A DNA stretch of 64,000 nt from an uncultured Clostridia bacterium (GTDB lineage Bacteria; Bacillota; Clostridia; TANB77; UBA1234). Made by a program: the position numbers and the translations under genes. Shown one piece after another: positions 1 through 7,329 of the stretch; position 1 is the stretch's first letter; every line of letters starts with the position of its first letter. The stretch covers positions 1 through 64,000 of the forward strand of contig CALXZO010000004.1 in NCBI GenBank assembly GCA_944393265.1, written 5' to 3'. Below the pieces are notes generated by a model that worked only from the letters and a program-made list of their open reading frames with translations, was not told the DNA's origin and did no database searches.

Positions 1-77
1 TTTCATATTTAAAGTCGAGCTTTGCTCGACATATGAAAATCAAAAATCTTTGATTTTTTAGATTTTCATTTTTGTTC
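1..77. repeat. Dispersed hairpin repeat, copy 1
   Basis: An AT-rich element with two stem-loops. One is GTCGAGC-TTT-GCTCGAC (about 14-30); the other pairs GAAAATC with GATTTTC (about 35-68). The same block recurs at about 6253-6319 and in diverged form at 15820-15893. The copy may be cut by the window edge. Read on the minus strand, the GC stem is followed by TTTAAATA, which looks like a terminator, and the repeat lies just past the 3' end of the 6S RNA gene. No ORF. It could be a MITE remnant or an intergenic palindromic unit. Confidence 0.7.
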
Positions 78-101
78 AAAATTCACGCAATTTTTGCTCA
101 T

Positions 102-300
102 AAAATTACCCCACAAAAGCCGGTAATTTGAGCGGATTTAAGAGCCTGCTCTCACAGGTGGGTGTTCTCCTAAACACTCCTGGGTTTCTCAATCAGTTAT
201 ACACGGTTGAGCATACACACCATGTTTAGAGTTCCAAACTCCCTTAAATATTAGTGTTGGTTCTAAATAATACTCAAACATTCGCACCTCGTAGGGTTAT
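102..300 (-). ncRNA. ssrS: 6S RNA
   Basis: 6S RNA binds sigma-A RNA polymerase holoenzyme by mimicking an open promoter and modulates transcription in stationary phase. No protein is encoded here. Read on the minus strand, the 5' ACCCTAC pairs with GTGGGGT near the 3' end, TTTGAG pairs with CTCAAA, and there are hairpins GAGTT-TGG-AACTC, CTCAA...TTGAG, GTGTT-UAGGAG-AACAC and CCTG-TGAGAG-CAGG. The strings GGTGTGTATGCTC...GAGAAACC and CACCTG...AGGCTCTTAAA resemble E. coli 6S RNA in the same order. The length of about 199 nt fits. The 3' hairpin (AATTACC/GGTAATT plus U's) doubles as terminator. tmRNA, SRP RNA and T-box signatures are absent. The identification is by remembered motif comparison, not a covariance search. 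Confidence 0.82.
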
Positions 301-304
301 TATT

Positions 305-332
305 ATTATAGCATATTTTTATATTAAAGCAA
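305..332 (-). promoter_or_regulatory. Promoter of the 6S RNA gene
   Basis: On the minus strand, TTGCTT (327-332) and a perfect TATAAT (305-310) are separated by 16 bp and end 5-7 bases before the RNA's predicted 5' end near 298-300. This is a sigma-A-type promoter. Confidence 0.7.
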
Positions 333-531
333 ATGTTTTTGATTTATTTTTTATTACAAAATTTGCCACATATTTTATTAACATTTTTGGATCATAAAAA
401 AGCTTTTTTCAGTTTAAAGTAAATGAGACTTTCACAATAAGTAATTAATTACCTACTGTAAAGTCCCATCTACATTGTCACAAAAGCTGTAACACCTTTT
501 GTGTATTACAAATTTTAATAGGAATTGCTTT

Positions 532-1350
532 TTATAAATTTATTTCAAATTCTGGAGACCCCATGCTCCCTGGCGCAACTTCATATTTATCAAAAACAAT
601 TACTACATTATTATTTTCATTTATGTAAAATTCTTGTTTCTTTAATAAAATATTATATATAGAATCTGCGTCTGCAAAATATACCTTGTTTTCATCTTCT
701 GCGGTTTGTCTATTCATTTCTGCTTCTATGTACTTGCTTATATCCATAAGATAATCTTCATTATTTTTAAATCTACTCTCTAAAGTTATTACCTCTCCTG
801 TCTTTTTGTCAACGTTGTAAAACTTATGGCTTGTAGACGAAGAGCCTACTGTATTTACTACATAAACATCAACAGCTAAAATATCATCTGTATTTGTCCT
901 AATTATGTAGTCGGACTCAATTCCCATATGCGCTGTCTCATCAAATTCTTTAAGCTTCTCGCTGTCAATTTTAAATTGTTCTATTAATGCATTTGATATA
1001 TCCTCTAATTCTTTGTTTATCTTAGCTTCAACTTCCTTATCAGCTATTCCCGTAATCTTGGCTGTGGTTATTTGTGCTTCCATATTATTATCTGAAAACT
1101 CAAACCTGTTTGCCGTTAAAACACTGACAAGAGACTTCATAAAGTCATTAGTTGCTATGCTTTTTGCAAATGTAGGGTTTGCATTTAAAGTAACCACAAA
1201 ACATACTGCTACCGTTGCCACAATTCCCAATACTATCTTAAAATTATTTTTCTTCGGCTCAAATATCTTATCTACTTTCTTTCTTAATTTTTGAGAAGCT
1301 TTTATACTCTCATATTTTTCTTTTGCCTCATTAACTTCTAAATCTTTCAT
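532..1350 (-). CDS. rsiV: RsiV-like anti-sigma factor, DUF3298 family
   Basis: A membrane-bound anti-sigma factor that would hold the ECF sigma factor encoded just upstream. In Bacillus, RsiV senses lysozyme and is cleaved to free SigV; that role is inferred here. The protein has 272 residues. The N-terminal cytosolic part is basic (about 1-35), a single membrane segment follows (about 37-58), and the long extracellular C-terminus ends in the DUF3298-type GSPEFEI motif. The start at 1350 is chosen because AGGAGG lies 9 bases ahead; an in-frame TTG one codon earlier is less likely. The gene overlaps the sigma gene by 20 bp, so the two are translationally coupled. Confidence 0.85.
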   Translation of the reverse strand: MKDLEVNEAKEKYESIKASQKLRKKVDKIFEPKKNNFKIVLGIVATVAVCFVVTLNANPTFAKSIATNDFMKSLVSVLTANRFEFSDNNMEAQITTAKITGIADKEVEAKINKELEDISNALIEQFKIDSEKLKEFDETAHMGIESDYIIRTNTDDILAVDVYVVNTVGSSSTSHKFYNVDKKTGEVITLESRFKNNEDYLMDISKYIEAEMNRQTAEDENKVYFADADSIYNILLKKQEFYINENNNVVIVFDKYEVAPGSMGSPEFEINL

Positions 1351-1834
1351 CAACTTGTTCCTCCTTTTTAATATTTTGTTTTAATATATCCAAAGCCTTA
1401 TATAGCCTGGTTTTTACCGTATTAATATTTTCATCTAATATGGTTGATATTTGCTCAAGTGTCATATCTTCATAAAATCTTAGTACAATCAAAGTCCTGT
1501 ACTTTTTATCCAATCTCATTATTAAATTATATAAGTCTACATCATGGTATTCATCTTGAGAAGACATAGTCTCTTCCAGCGCTTCATCAAGATATGTTAC
1601 TTTTGACTTTGATTTTAAATAAGTATTTGCAGTGTTTATCATGATTCTGTAAAACCATGTACCCATATACTCCTCGTTTTTCAATGATTCAATAGCTTCT
1701 AGTCCTTTTCGTACACTTTCACTTACAACATCTTCGGCATCATATTCATTTTTTATATAAGTAAAAGCGAATCTATAAATTTTATCAATGTTACTAGTAA
1801 TGTACTCCTTAAATTTATCTTTCTTGTTTTTCAT
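1331..1834 (-). CDS. sigV: ECF RNA polymerase sigma factor, SigV-like
   Basis: An extracytoplasmic-function sigma factor of 167 residues. Region 2 lies at about residues 10-75 (IYRFAFTYIKNEYDAEDVV, and the TWFYRIMINTAN segment) and region 4 at about 100-155 (LIVLRFYEDMTLEQIS, then the NTVKTRLYKA recognition helix). The start at 1834 has AAAGGAGG 5-6 bases ahead; the longer open frame from 1888 has no such site. The rsiV gene follows with a 20 bp overlap. A TGAAAC at 1965-1970 (minus strand) with a poorly matching -10 could be an ECF-type autoregulatory promoter, but I am unsure of it. Confidence 0.88.
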   Translation of the reverse strand: MKNKKDKFKEYITSNIDKIYRFAFTYIKNEYDAEDVVSESVRKGLEAIESLKNEEYMGTWFYRIMINTANTYLKSKSKVTYLDEALEETMSSQDEYHDVDLYNLIMRLDKKYRTLIVLRFYEDMTLEQISTILDENINTVKTRLYKALDILKQNIKKEEQVDERFRS

Positions 1835-2024
1835 CTTTTTCCTCCTTTCATTAGTTAGACAAAAAACACTCAAAAAATGTTTGAACAAAAATAAAATTCT
1901 AAAAACAAAAAATTTTCATTCTTATATACCGTGCAAAACCCTCTTTAACTATAAAAGGTTTTCTGTTTCATACTGAAAATTTTAGCAACATAATACATTA
2001 GCTTTTTGTTATTTTCATACTAAC

Positions 2025-2058
2025 TAAAAAAGTCCCCACTCGCAAATAGGAACTTTTT
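2025..2058. terminator. Probable bidirectional terminator
   Basis: An A-run, AGTCC, an 18-base loop region, GGAACT and a T-run form a hairpin between the glycosyltransferase gene and the sigV promoter region. It has U-tract potential on both strands. Confidence 0.6.
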
Positions 2059-2110
2059 TGCTTAAAAATGATATTTTTACTTCTCCTCTTTCCAGTATAT
2101 AAAGCAAGTA

Positions 2111-3148
2111 TTATTTTTTATAAATATCATTTAAATCCTTTTTATATTTTTCTATATCATTTATTTTATGGAAGACGTCTTTTGCAGACTTAATCATTTC
2201 TTTTCTAAGTTCTTCATCCTTTAAAATTTTTACAATATAGTTACTTAATTCCTCATTTGAATCTGATAAAAAACCGTTTTTACCTTCAATAACAATCTCT
2301 TTTAACCCATCAACTGGTGTACCTACTATAGCTAATCCATTGGCCATTGCTTCTAAACTTGCTATTGGCGTACCTTCGCTTAGTGATGTCATTACTAAAA
2401 CCTTGCTTTGACTTAATAATTTATATGGATTTTTCATAAATCCATACATTTTTACATTATCATATACTTTCTTACACTTGATAAGATTTTCAATTTTTTC
2501 TTTTAATTCTCCATCACCAACGATAGCAACTTTTACATCTGAAATCTTATTTCTTACTAATTCCACAATATCTATAAATCTTTCCGGATTTTTTACTTCT
2601 GTTAATCTGCCCAGAAAAATTATATCGTTTTCATACTCATTTTCATCTTCATTTATTTTTTTATTTAATTCCTTTGGATCTATTACATTACGTAAAGAAA
2701 CGCATTTATCAGCTAACCTATTCTTATATATGAAAGCTTTGTACGTTTCATCCGAAACAAATATTATTTTTTCGCATCTTTTTGCAGCATAATAATAAAT
2801 AAATGATTTAATATTCTTAGATGATAATGTTTCAAATGTACCATGTATATGAGATATTACTTTTCTTCTTGATGCAAACAATGAGCAAATGACCGTAGCA
2901 CTCATATCATGTGCATGTATTATATCCGGCTCATATTTTTTAACAACTTTTCTTATTTCAGTCACACTTAATTTTTTTAATGGTATGTATTTAATGCCCT
3001 TTTCTTTCAATGTATCAGCAATCGGGCCATCCGGCGAAACATATAACATCTCCATATCTTCATCAAATAAATTTATAATTTGGCATACAACATTTTCAGC
3101 ACCTGAAAACTTATTGCTTTTAAGCACGTGTAAAATTCTTTTTCCCAT
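2111..3148 (-). CDS. Glycosyltransferase family 4 (group 1)
   Basis: A retaining GT-B glycosyltransferase of 345 residues, probably transferring an NDP-sugar to a cell-surface glycan or lipid. The N-terminal Rossmann half shows HVLKSNKFSGAENVV (donor/acceptor loop). The C-terminal half shows IIFLGRLTEVKNPERFID, VAIVGDGELK and the EX7E-type signature SEGTPIASLEAMANGLAIV. There is no signal peptide, so it is cytosolic. RBS AAAGGAATAATTG. No glycan cluster surrounds it, so the substrate cannot be given. Confidence 0.88.
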   Translation of the reverse strand: MGKRILHVLKSNKFSGAENVVCQIINLFDEDMEMLYVSPDGPIADTLKEKGIKYIPLKKLSVTEIRKVVKKYEPDIIHAHDMSATVICSLFASRRKVISHIHGTFETLSSKNIKSFIYYYAAKRCEKIIFVSDETYKAFIYKNRLADKCVSLRNVIDPKELNKKINEDENEYENDIIFLGRLTEVKNPERFIDIVELVRNKISDVKVAIVGDGELKEKIENLIKCKKVYDNVKMYGFMKNPYKLLSQSKVLVMTSLSEGTPIASLEAMANGLAIVGTPVDGLKEIVIEGKNGFLSDSNEELSNYIVKILKDEELRKEMIKSAKDVFHKINDIEKYKKDLNDIYKK

Positions 3149-3522
3149 AAAATCAATTATTCCTTTCTATTTTACGTTAAACTCCCCGCATAGCCTTTAC
3201 TTCGTAGGTATTATACCATACTATATGTTACAAAAGAAATAATATTTTACGAATAAATAAAAGAGTTGTCCAAATTTTATCTAAACACGATGACAATTTT
3301 TTATTCTTCTGCTTTATGTAAGCAAAAGTAATTTCATTTTTTCTTGTCATTTAAATTTTCTAAATCCATGCATTTATACAATTTTATTATAAATCAAGCA
3401 GCATTTATGTCTTAATTTTATGGTTATCTTTTTAAATATATCTTTCTTTTTAATATTTTTTCTTTTATATGTTTTTCCGTCTTTCAAGACAAACATAATA
3501 TTTATCTTCTAATTCTCTTTTC

Positions 3523-3936
3523 TTACTTTTGTTCGCATAATTCATTTTTCAATATTTCATCTAATTGTGGATAATCTCTTTTTATTCTTATTGGACTACC
3601 TTTTTCAGTCAAAAAACAATGCTCTGTTTCTCCAATTGCAACTACTTTATCTTGAACTCTCATTTCATATTCAACTATAAGTCTTATTCCATTATATTCT
3701 TTTAGCATAACACTAATCTCTATTATATCGTCAAATGTGGTATTAGCCTTATAACTACACTTAACTCCTACTACTGGAGAAACCATTCCTAACTCCTCAC
3801 ATTTTTGGTAACTCCATCCCATATTATTCATCCACTCTATTCTTGCTTCTTCCATAAATCTTATATAGTTTGAATGATGTGTTATTCCCATTTTATCTGT
3901 TTCATAATATCTTACCTTATGTTTATAATTGTACAT
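3523..3936 (-). CDS. Acyl-CoA thioesterase, YbgC/4HBT hotdog family
   Basis: A 137-residue hotdog-fold thioesterase. The N-terminal active-site motif YYETDKMGITHHSNYIRFME has the catalytic Asp and the G-x-x-H-H-x-N-Y typical of YbgC/FadM. The hotdog core follows (YKANTTFDDIIEI) and the length is typical. It would hydrolyse short- or medium-chain acyl-CoA; the exact substrate is unknown. It is monocistronic: 374 bp of gene-free DNA separate it from the glycosyltransferase, and I see nothing structured there. Confidence 0.88.
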   Translation of the reverse strand: MYNYKHKVRYYETDKMGITHHSNYIRFMEEARIEWMNNMGWSYQKCEELGMVSPVVGVKCSYKANTTFDDIIEISVMLKEYNGIRLIVEYEMRVQDKVVAIGETEHCFLTEKGSPIRIKRDYPQLDEILKNELCEQK

Positions 3937-4179
3937 TAATATCGCTCCTTTTATTTCTAATATTTTTTTCTACTGCACCGCCACCAATAAACGCTTCTGA
4001 TATAACATATCTCCATGATTTGCATCATCTCTTCTTAACACTACTTTATTAACTGTTTCCGGAATATATAACAAATGCTTTATTGAGATTTATTAAAAAA
4101 ATATAATCAGATATATATCACGAAAATTACTAGTAAAGCAAATGTCTACATGGCTTCATTTTATTTCACGAAAAAATTA

Positions 4180-4262
4180 ATAGAAATTTAATGTATTATG
4201 TCACCGCAATCTTAAATGCTAAACATAAAAAACTTTATATTTAAAGCTAAGTTTTGTTCTAA
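4180..4262. repeat. Diverged copy of the dispersed repeat
   Basis: The ordered blocks AAAAAATTAA, TATTATGT, AAACATAAAAAACTT, TATATTTAAAG and TTTTGTTC follow the same order and spacing as the copies at 6200-6320 and 15770-15893. The GC-rich stem is degraded. It again lies downstream of a minus-strand gene. Confidence 0.4.
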
Positions 4263-4298
4263 ATTACCTTTAAAATTAATTGATTTATTAATTAAATA

Positions 4299-4326
4299 GC
4301 AGACTATTTTAGAATAGTCTGCTATA
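4299..4326 (-). terminator. Terminator after the flavodoxin pair
   Basis: A perfect 12-bp inverted repeat, TAGCAGACTATT / AATAGTCTGCTA, with a 4-base loop. It starts 17 bases beyond the flavodoxin stop codon and is followed by a T-rich tract on the minus strand. Confidence 0.75.
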
Positions 4327-4342
4327 TGAATTGGAATTTATT

Positions 4343-4834
4343 TTATAAAGTCTCAATCCATTTGTCAATTTCATCGGTAGCTGTAACCAGTTTATTTTCT
4401 CTATGATCTTCTGTAAATACAATATTCATTTCCTTTTCAACAACTGACTCTCGACATAATTCTTTAATTTCCTTGAATGTGCGTCCAAGCCATCCTGCAT
4501 TTGTTGCAAATGGTTTAATTATTTTTCCTGCTAAATCATATTGTGTTAAAAATGTTCTTATAGCAGGCGCTGGTCTATACCACCACACAGGAGTACCTAA
4601 AATTATTTCATCGTACTTGCTTAAATCAACATTTATTTCTTCTATTTTTGGTAAATAATTACTCGCTTCGCTATTATGTTCATCATTTACTACTGTATCA
4701 TAATCTATTGAATATGGTACTACTGTTTTTATTTCTACAATGTTACAATTTAATTTTTTCCTAATCATCTCTGCTATTATTTTTGTGTTATTGGTATATG
4801 TAAAATATACAATCAATCTATTATTCATACACAT
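4343..4834 (-). CDS. Flavodoxin (soluble)
   Basis: An FMN-binding electron carrier of the flavodoxin-4 type, 163 residues. The phosphate loop is YFTYTNNTKIIAE at about residues 10-22; the isoalloxazine loops are the GTPVWWYRPAPA stretch and FATNAGWLG. There is no leader peptide, so it is cytosolic. The gene lies 30 bp after the anchored flavodoxin, in one operon. ATG at 4834 is 4-5 bases from AGGAG and the ATG at 4828 about 10 bases from it, so either could be the start. The operon is probably controlled by the divergent MerR gene. Confidence 0.88.
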   Translation of the reverse strand: MCMNNRLIVYFTYTNNTKIIAEMIRKKLNCNIVEIKTVVPYSIDYDTVVNDEHNSEASNYLPKIEEINVDLSKYDEIILGTPVWWYRPAPAIRTFLTQYDLAGKIIKPFATNAGWLGRTFKEIKELCRESVVEKEMNIVFTEDHRENKLVTATDEIDKWIETL

Positions 4835-4864
4835 TTTTCTCCTTCTATATTTAAATTGATTTTT

Positions 4865-5515
4865 CTATTTTAATCCAATATCCTCTAACCAAGTTTTTAT
4901 ATCTTCTTCATCTGCTCCACTTCTAAATCTATGGCCTTCTTGCCAATTTCCTGTTCCGGCCATTTCTTCAAGTAATTTACCACTATTTCCTAAGCTTGAT
5001 GAGGTTGAAGTACAAAATGGAATAACAGTTTTTCCTGTAAAATCATTATTTTTTACAAAATTATCTACTGGCCACGCTGCAACACCCCACCATATCGGAT
5101 AACCAATTAGTATTGTATCATACTCGGACCAGTTGTCAACTGTTGTTGTTTTTAGTTCAACATTTCTTTTACTCTCGTCATTATGTTCTACTGAAACACG
5201 GCTGTTATCATCATTCCAATCTAAATCATCATTTGTATATTTTTCTACTGGTTCTATCTCAAAAAGTGTTGCTTCTACATTTTGAGAAATTATCTCTGCC
5301 ACATTTTTTGTATTATTTGTTGCTGAATAATATACAACCAAAACTTTCTTATCTGAATTAGAATTTTCATCTACTTTGTCATTATCTGTTATACTATTAT
5401 TTTCTATATTACTTAAAGCATTATCATCTTCTACTTTTTCATTGGGAATATTTAAAAATAAACCTCCTCCTATCATTGCTATTGCTAAAATAATTAATAT
5501 AAAGTTATTATTCAT
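4865..5515 (-). CDS. Membrane-anchored flavodoxin
   Basis: A 216-residue protein with an N-terminal membrane segment (about 4-21, IILAIAMIGGGLFL). An acidic, Asn-rich linker follows (about 27-55) and then a flavodoxin domain with the FMN phosphate loop VVYYSATNNTKNVAE and the IGYPIWWGVAAWPV loop. In this family the anchored forms act as external or membrane-proximal electron carriers or quinone reductases; that is inference. It is first in the operon with the soluble flavodoxin and divergent from the MerR regulator. Confidence 0.87.
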   Translation of the reverse strand: MNNNFILIILAIAMIGGGLFLNIPNEKVEDDNALSNIENNSITDNDKVDENSNSDKKVLVVYYSATNNTKNVAEIISQNVEATLFEIEPVEKYTNDDLDWNDDNSRVSVEHNDESKRNVELKTTTVDNWSEYDTILIGYPIWWGVAAWPVDNFVKNNDFTGKTVIPFCTSTSSSLGNSGKLLEEMAGTGNWQEGHRFRSGADEEDIKTWLEDIGLK

Positions 5516-5531
5516 TTTTTATTTTCCTTTC

Positions 5532-5615
5532 TTAATTTTTATTACCAATTCTTTTTTTTGCATAATCTTGATTTTCTGTACAAGATTTTACCATACTATC
5601 AAGCCACTCAACCAT
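5532..5615 (-). CDS. Possible small leader ORF (27 aa)
   Basis: In the roughly 160-nt leader of the flavodoxin operon, a GGGAGGAATAA site precedes ATG at 5634, which opens an 8-codon ORF (5608-5634). It overlaps an ATG at 5615 opening 27 codons (MVEWLDSMVKSC... to GNKN). Their arrangement looks like a frameshifted small gene or a leader peptide. I recognise no homologue. Confidence 0.25.
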   Translation of the reverse strand: MVEWLDSMVKSCTENQDYAKKRIGNKN

Positions 5616-5648
5616 ACTTAATTCTATATTCCATATTTATTCCTCCCG

Positions 5649-5677
5649 TTGACAAATTTAATCTTTCTTTGTACAAT
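5649..5677 (+). promoter_or_regulatory. merR promoter
   Basis: TTGACA (5649-5654), 17 bp, TACAAT (5672-5677). A near-consensus sigma-A promoter reading into the MerR-family gene. Its -10 abuts the -10 of the opposing flavodoxin promoter. Confidence 0.75.
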
Positions 5678-5680
5678 CAG

Positions 5681-5711
5681 ATTGTATAACTCGGGTGTAA
5701 CACACGGTCAA
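5681..5711 (-). promoter_or_regulatory. Flavodoxin promoter with a 19-bp MerR-type spacer
   Basis: On the minus strand, TTGACC (5706-5711) and TACAAT (5681-5686) are 19 bp apart. That overlong spacing is the hallmark of promoters that MerR-family activators untwist. A GTGT-GTT-ACAC dyad lies inside the spacer and is the likely regulator site. Confidence 0.7.
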
Positions 5712-5756
5712 GCGGTTTAAATAATTTTTAAAAATTTTTAGGAGATAGTAAATAAA

Positions 5757-6164
5757 ATGTTATATTCAATGAAACAAGTTTGTGAAAAGACTGGTCTTAC
5801 ATATGACACTTTAAAGTTTTACTGTAACAAAGGTCTAGTTCCAAATGTAAAACGAGATAATAATAATTATAGAGTTTTTAATGATAAAGATATTGCTTGG
5901 ATTACGAGTTTATCTTGTCTTAAAAATTGTGGTATGAGTATTTCAGAAATGAAAGAATATGTAGAACTATGCTTGCAAGGTCAATCTTCAATACCCAAAA
6001 GGCAAAAAATTTTAAAATTAAAACAACAAGCTTTAAAAAAACAAAAAGAAGAAATTCAAAAAAGTATTGATTATATTGATTGGAAACAAAATTTTTATAA
6101 TGATGTATTAGCAGGAAAAACTAAATATTATAGTAATTTAACTTCAGAAAAAAAAGATGACTAG
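5757..6164 (+). CDS. MerR-family transcriptional regulator
   Basis: A 135-residue DNA-binding regulator. The winged-helix domain is N-terminal (residues 1-70: MKQVCEKTGLTYDTLKFYCN, then WITSLSCLKNCGMSISEMK) and is followed by a dimerisation coiled coil (about 80-120, rich in K/Q/E). There is no metal-binding Cys cluster at the C-terminus; the ligand is unknown, and the group next to flavodoxins or oxidoreductases often senses reactive electrophiles. It probably activates the divergent flavodoxin operon. The ATG at 5757 has GGAG 12 bases ahead. Confidence 0.88.
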   Translation: MLYSMKQVCEKTGLTYDTLKFYCNKGLVPNVKRDNNNYRVFNDKDIAWITSLSCLKNCGMSISEMKEYVELCLQGQSSIPKRQKILKLKQQALKKQKEEIQKSIDYIDWKQNFYNDVLAGKTKYYSNLTSEKKDD

Positions 6165-6180
6165 CATAGTCATCTTTTTT
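6151..6180 (+). terminator. Terminator of the MerR gene
   Basis: AAAAAGATGACTA-GC-TAGTCATCTTTTTT: a near-perfect hairpin that includes the stop codon and runs straight into a T-tract. Confidence 0.85.
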
Positions 6181-6199
6181 TATTTCATAGGAAAGTAAT

Positions 6200-6320
6200 A
6201 AAAAATTAACAAACTATGTTGCCAAATACTTTCCGTATGAAACAACAAAAATTCCATATTTAAAGTCTAGCTTTGCTCGACATATGAAAATCAAAGATTT
6301 TTGATTTTCATTTTTGTTCC
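6200..6320. repeat. Dispersed hairpin repeat, copy 2
   Basis: The extended form of the repeat: an upstream block (ACTATGTTGCC, then TTTCCGTATGAAACAA) is shared with the copy at 15770-15893, and the hairpin block with the copy at 1-77. It ends 24 bp past the stop of the minus-strand membrane-protein gene. The GC stem (CTAGC-TTT-GCTCG) has a mismatch compared with copy 1. Confidence 0.7.
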
Positions 6321-6343
6321 TTCAAATAATATTGTAATATGCA

Positions 6344-6943
6344 CTATTTATCTACTATCTTTTTTGTAAAAACTTCATTTTTCAAAAATATCATATACGA
6401 TATAAGCCATATTAAATCAATAACTGCTGAAAATAATTTTGTATGATTAGTAAAAACACTATAAAATAATACAATAGTTTCTACAAAAATAAATAAAGCT
6501 GGAAAAACACATAAAATTTTACTATAAAAGTTATTCTTTCTGCCATTCCACAGTACAGCACCTAAAATGCCACATATAATAGCAGGTATCAAACTATAAC
6601 GAAACCATCCAGTTATACTATTTAATGGCAAGTCTAACAATGAATCAAAAGGAGAATACCCCTTCCAATATAAACGAAAAGATTTATATATTGTAGTAAT
6701 CAAGAACATTATAAAAATATATATTATAGAGTTTATGGTCGCACTTTTTCTTTTCTCACTTAATAATACAATAAGGGATGTGCTAAACATCCAAAAACCA
6801 AAAGTTTCTGAACTCCAATAAGAAAATGCCCATAAATCATTGTTAGGAAATTCGCAAAAGAATACCACAGATAACCCTGCTATTATACCCAATACCAATA
6901 TTAGCAAATATGACTTAATGTTATCCTTAAATATAACTTTCAT
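6344..6943 (-). CDS. Polytopic membrane protein, DUF6518-like
   Basis: A 199-residue protein with about six predicted membrane segments (near residues 11-30, 48-65, 72-90, 113-130, 142-162 and 168-188) and a basic C-terminal tail. The layout, with a Trp-rich loop between helices 1 and 2 (AFSYWSSETFGFW) and a WFRYSLIPA motif, resembles small Bacillota membrane proteins of unknown function. RBS AAAGGAAATTAAA. No partner genes; function unknown. Confidence 0.7.
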   Translation of the reverse strand: MKVIFKDNIKSYLLILVLGIIAGLSVVFFCEFPNNDLWAFSYWSSETFGFWMFSTSLIVLLSEKRKSATINSIIYIFIMFLITTIYKSFRLYWKGYSPFDSLLDLPLNSITGWFRYSLIPAIICGILGAVLWNGRKNNFYSKILCVFPALFIFVETIVLFYSVFTNHTKLFSAVIDLIWLISYMIFLKNEVFTKKIVDK

Positions 6944-7194
6944 ATTTTAATTTCCTTTCAGTTTATATTTTATTTGTGAAAATATAGTTATGTTTATCTT
7001 TCTGTTTGTTGTCAAACCTAAATTCATATATTTTACATGGTGTTTCTGATATTTTCCAACAATATAAGTTTTCAAATATAAATTTGGTAGTTCCTTTTAT
7101 CAATGAAAGTTGATATAAGTTTAATCAAACGTGTCTTTTAACTTTTTGGATTCAGTTCATTTTTATACGCTCTTATATAATTTAATTATACTAT

Positions 7195-7329
7195 TTATTT
7201 TCTATTTTTTCTTTTTTCTTTTAGCCTTTTTAATTGTTCATATAATTCTCCTAGATTTTCATCATCTTTATGCTTTTCAAAAAGCTCTTCAAACACAGAG
7301 ATTGTATTATCTATTCTATTATCTTTCAT
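7195..7329 (-). CDS. Small acidic/basic protein (44 aa), coupled to the large upstream gene
   Basis: A 44-codon ORF starting MKDNRIDNTISVFEELFEKH and ending KRLKEKRKNRK. Its ATG (7329) lies inside the 3' end of the 949-residue gene, overlapping by 11 bp, with AGGTGA 9 bases ahead. The composition is helical, acidic in the middle and basic at the end. Coupled translation and coding-like codon use support a real gene. Function unknown. Confidence 0.6.
   Translation of the reverse strand: MKDNRIDNTISVFEELFEKHKDDENLGELYEQLKRLKEKRKNRK

Larger units (their letters stand above)
3937..4342. other. Gene-free stretch with a possible coding remnant
   Basis: About 400 bp without an intact ORF. On the minus strand, 3960-4035 reads as a peptide tail containing SEAFIGGGAVEKN after an in-frame stop, so it may be the 3' end of a lost gene I cannot identify. 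From about 4180 the DNA resembles the dispersed repeat. A strong hairpin sits at 4299-4326. Confidence 0.35.
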
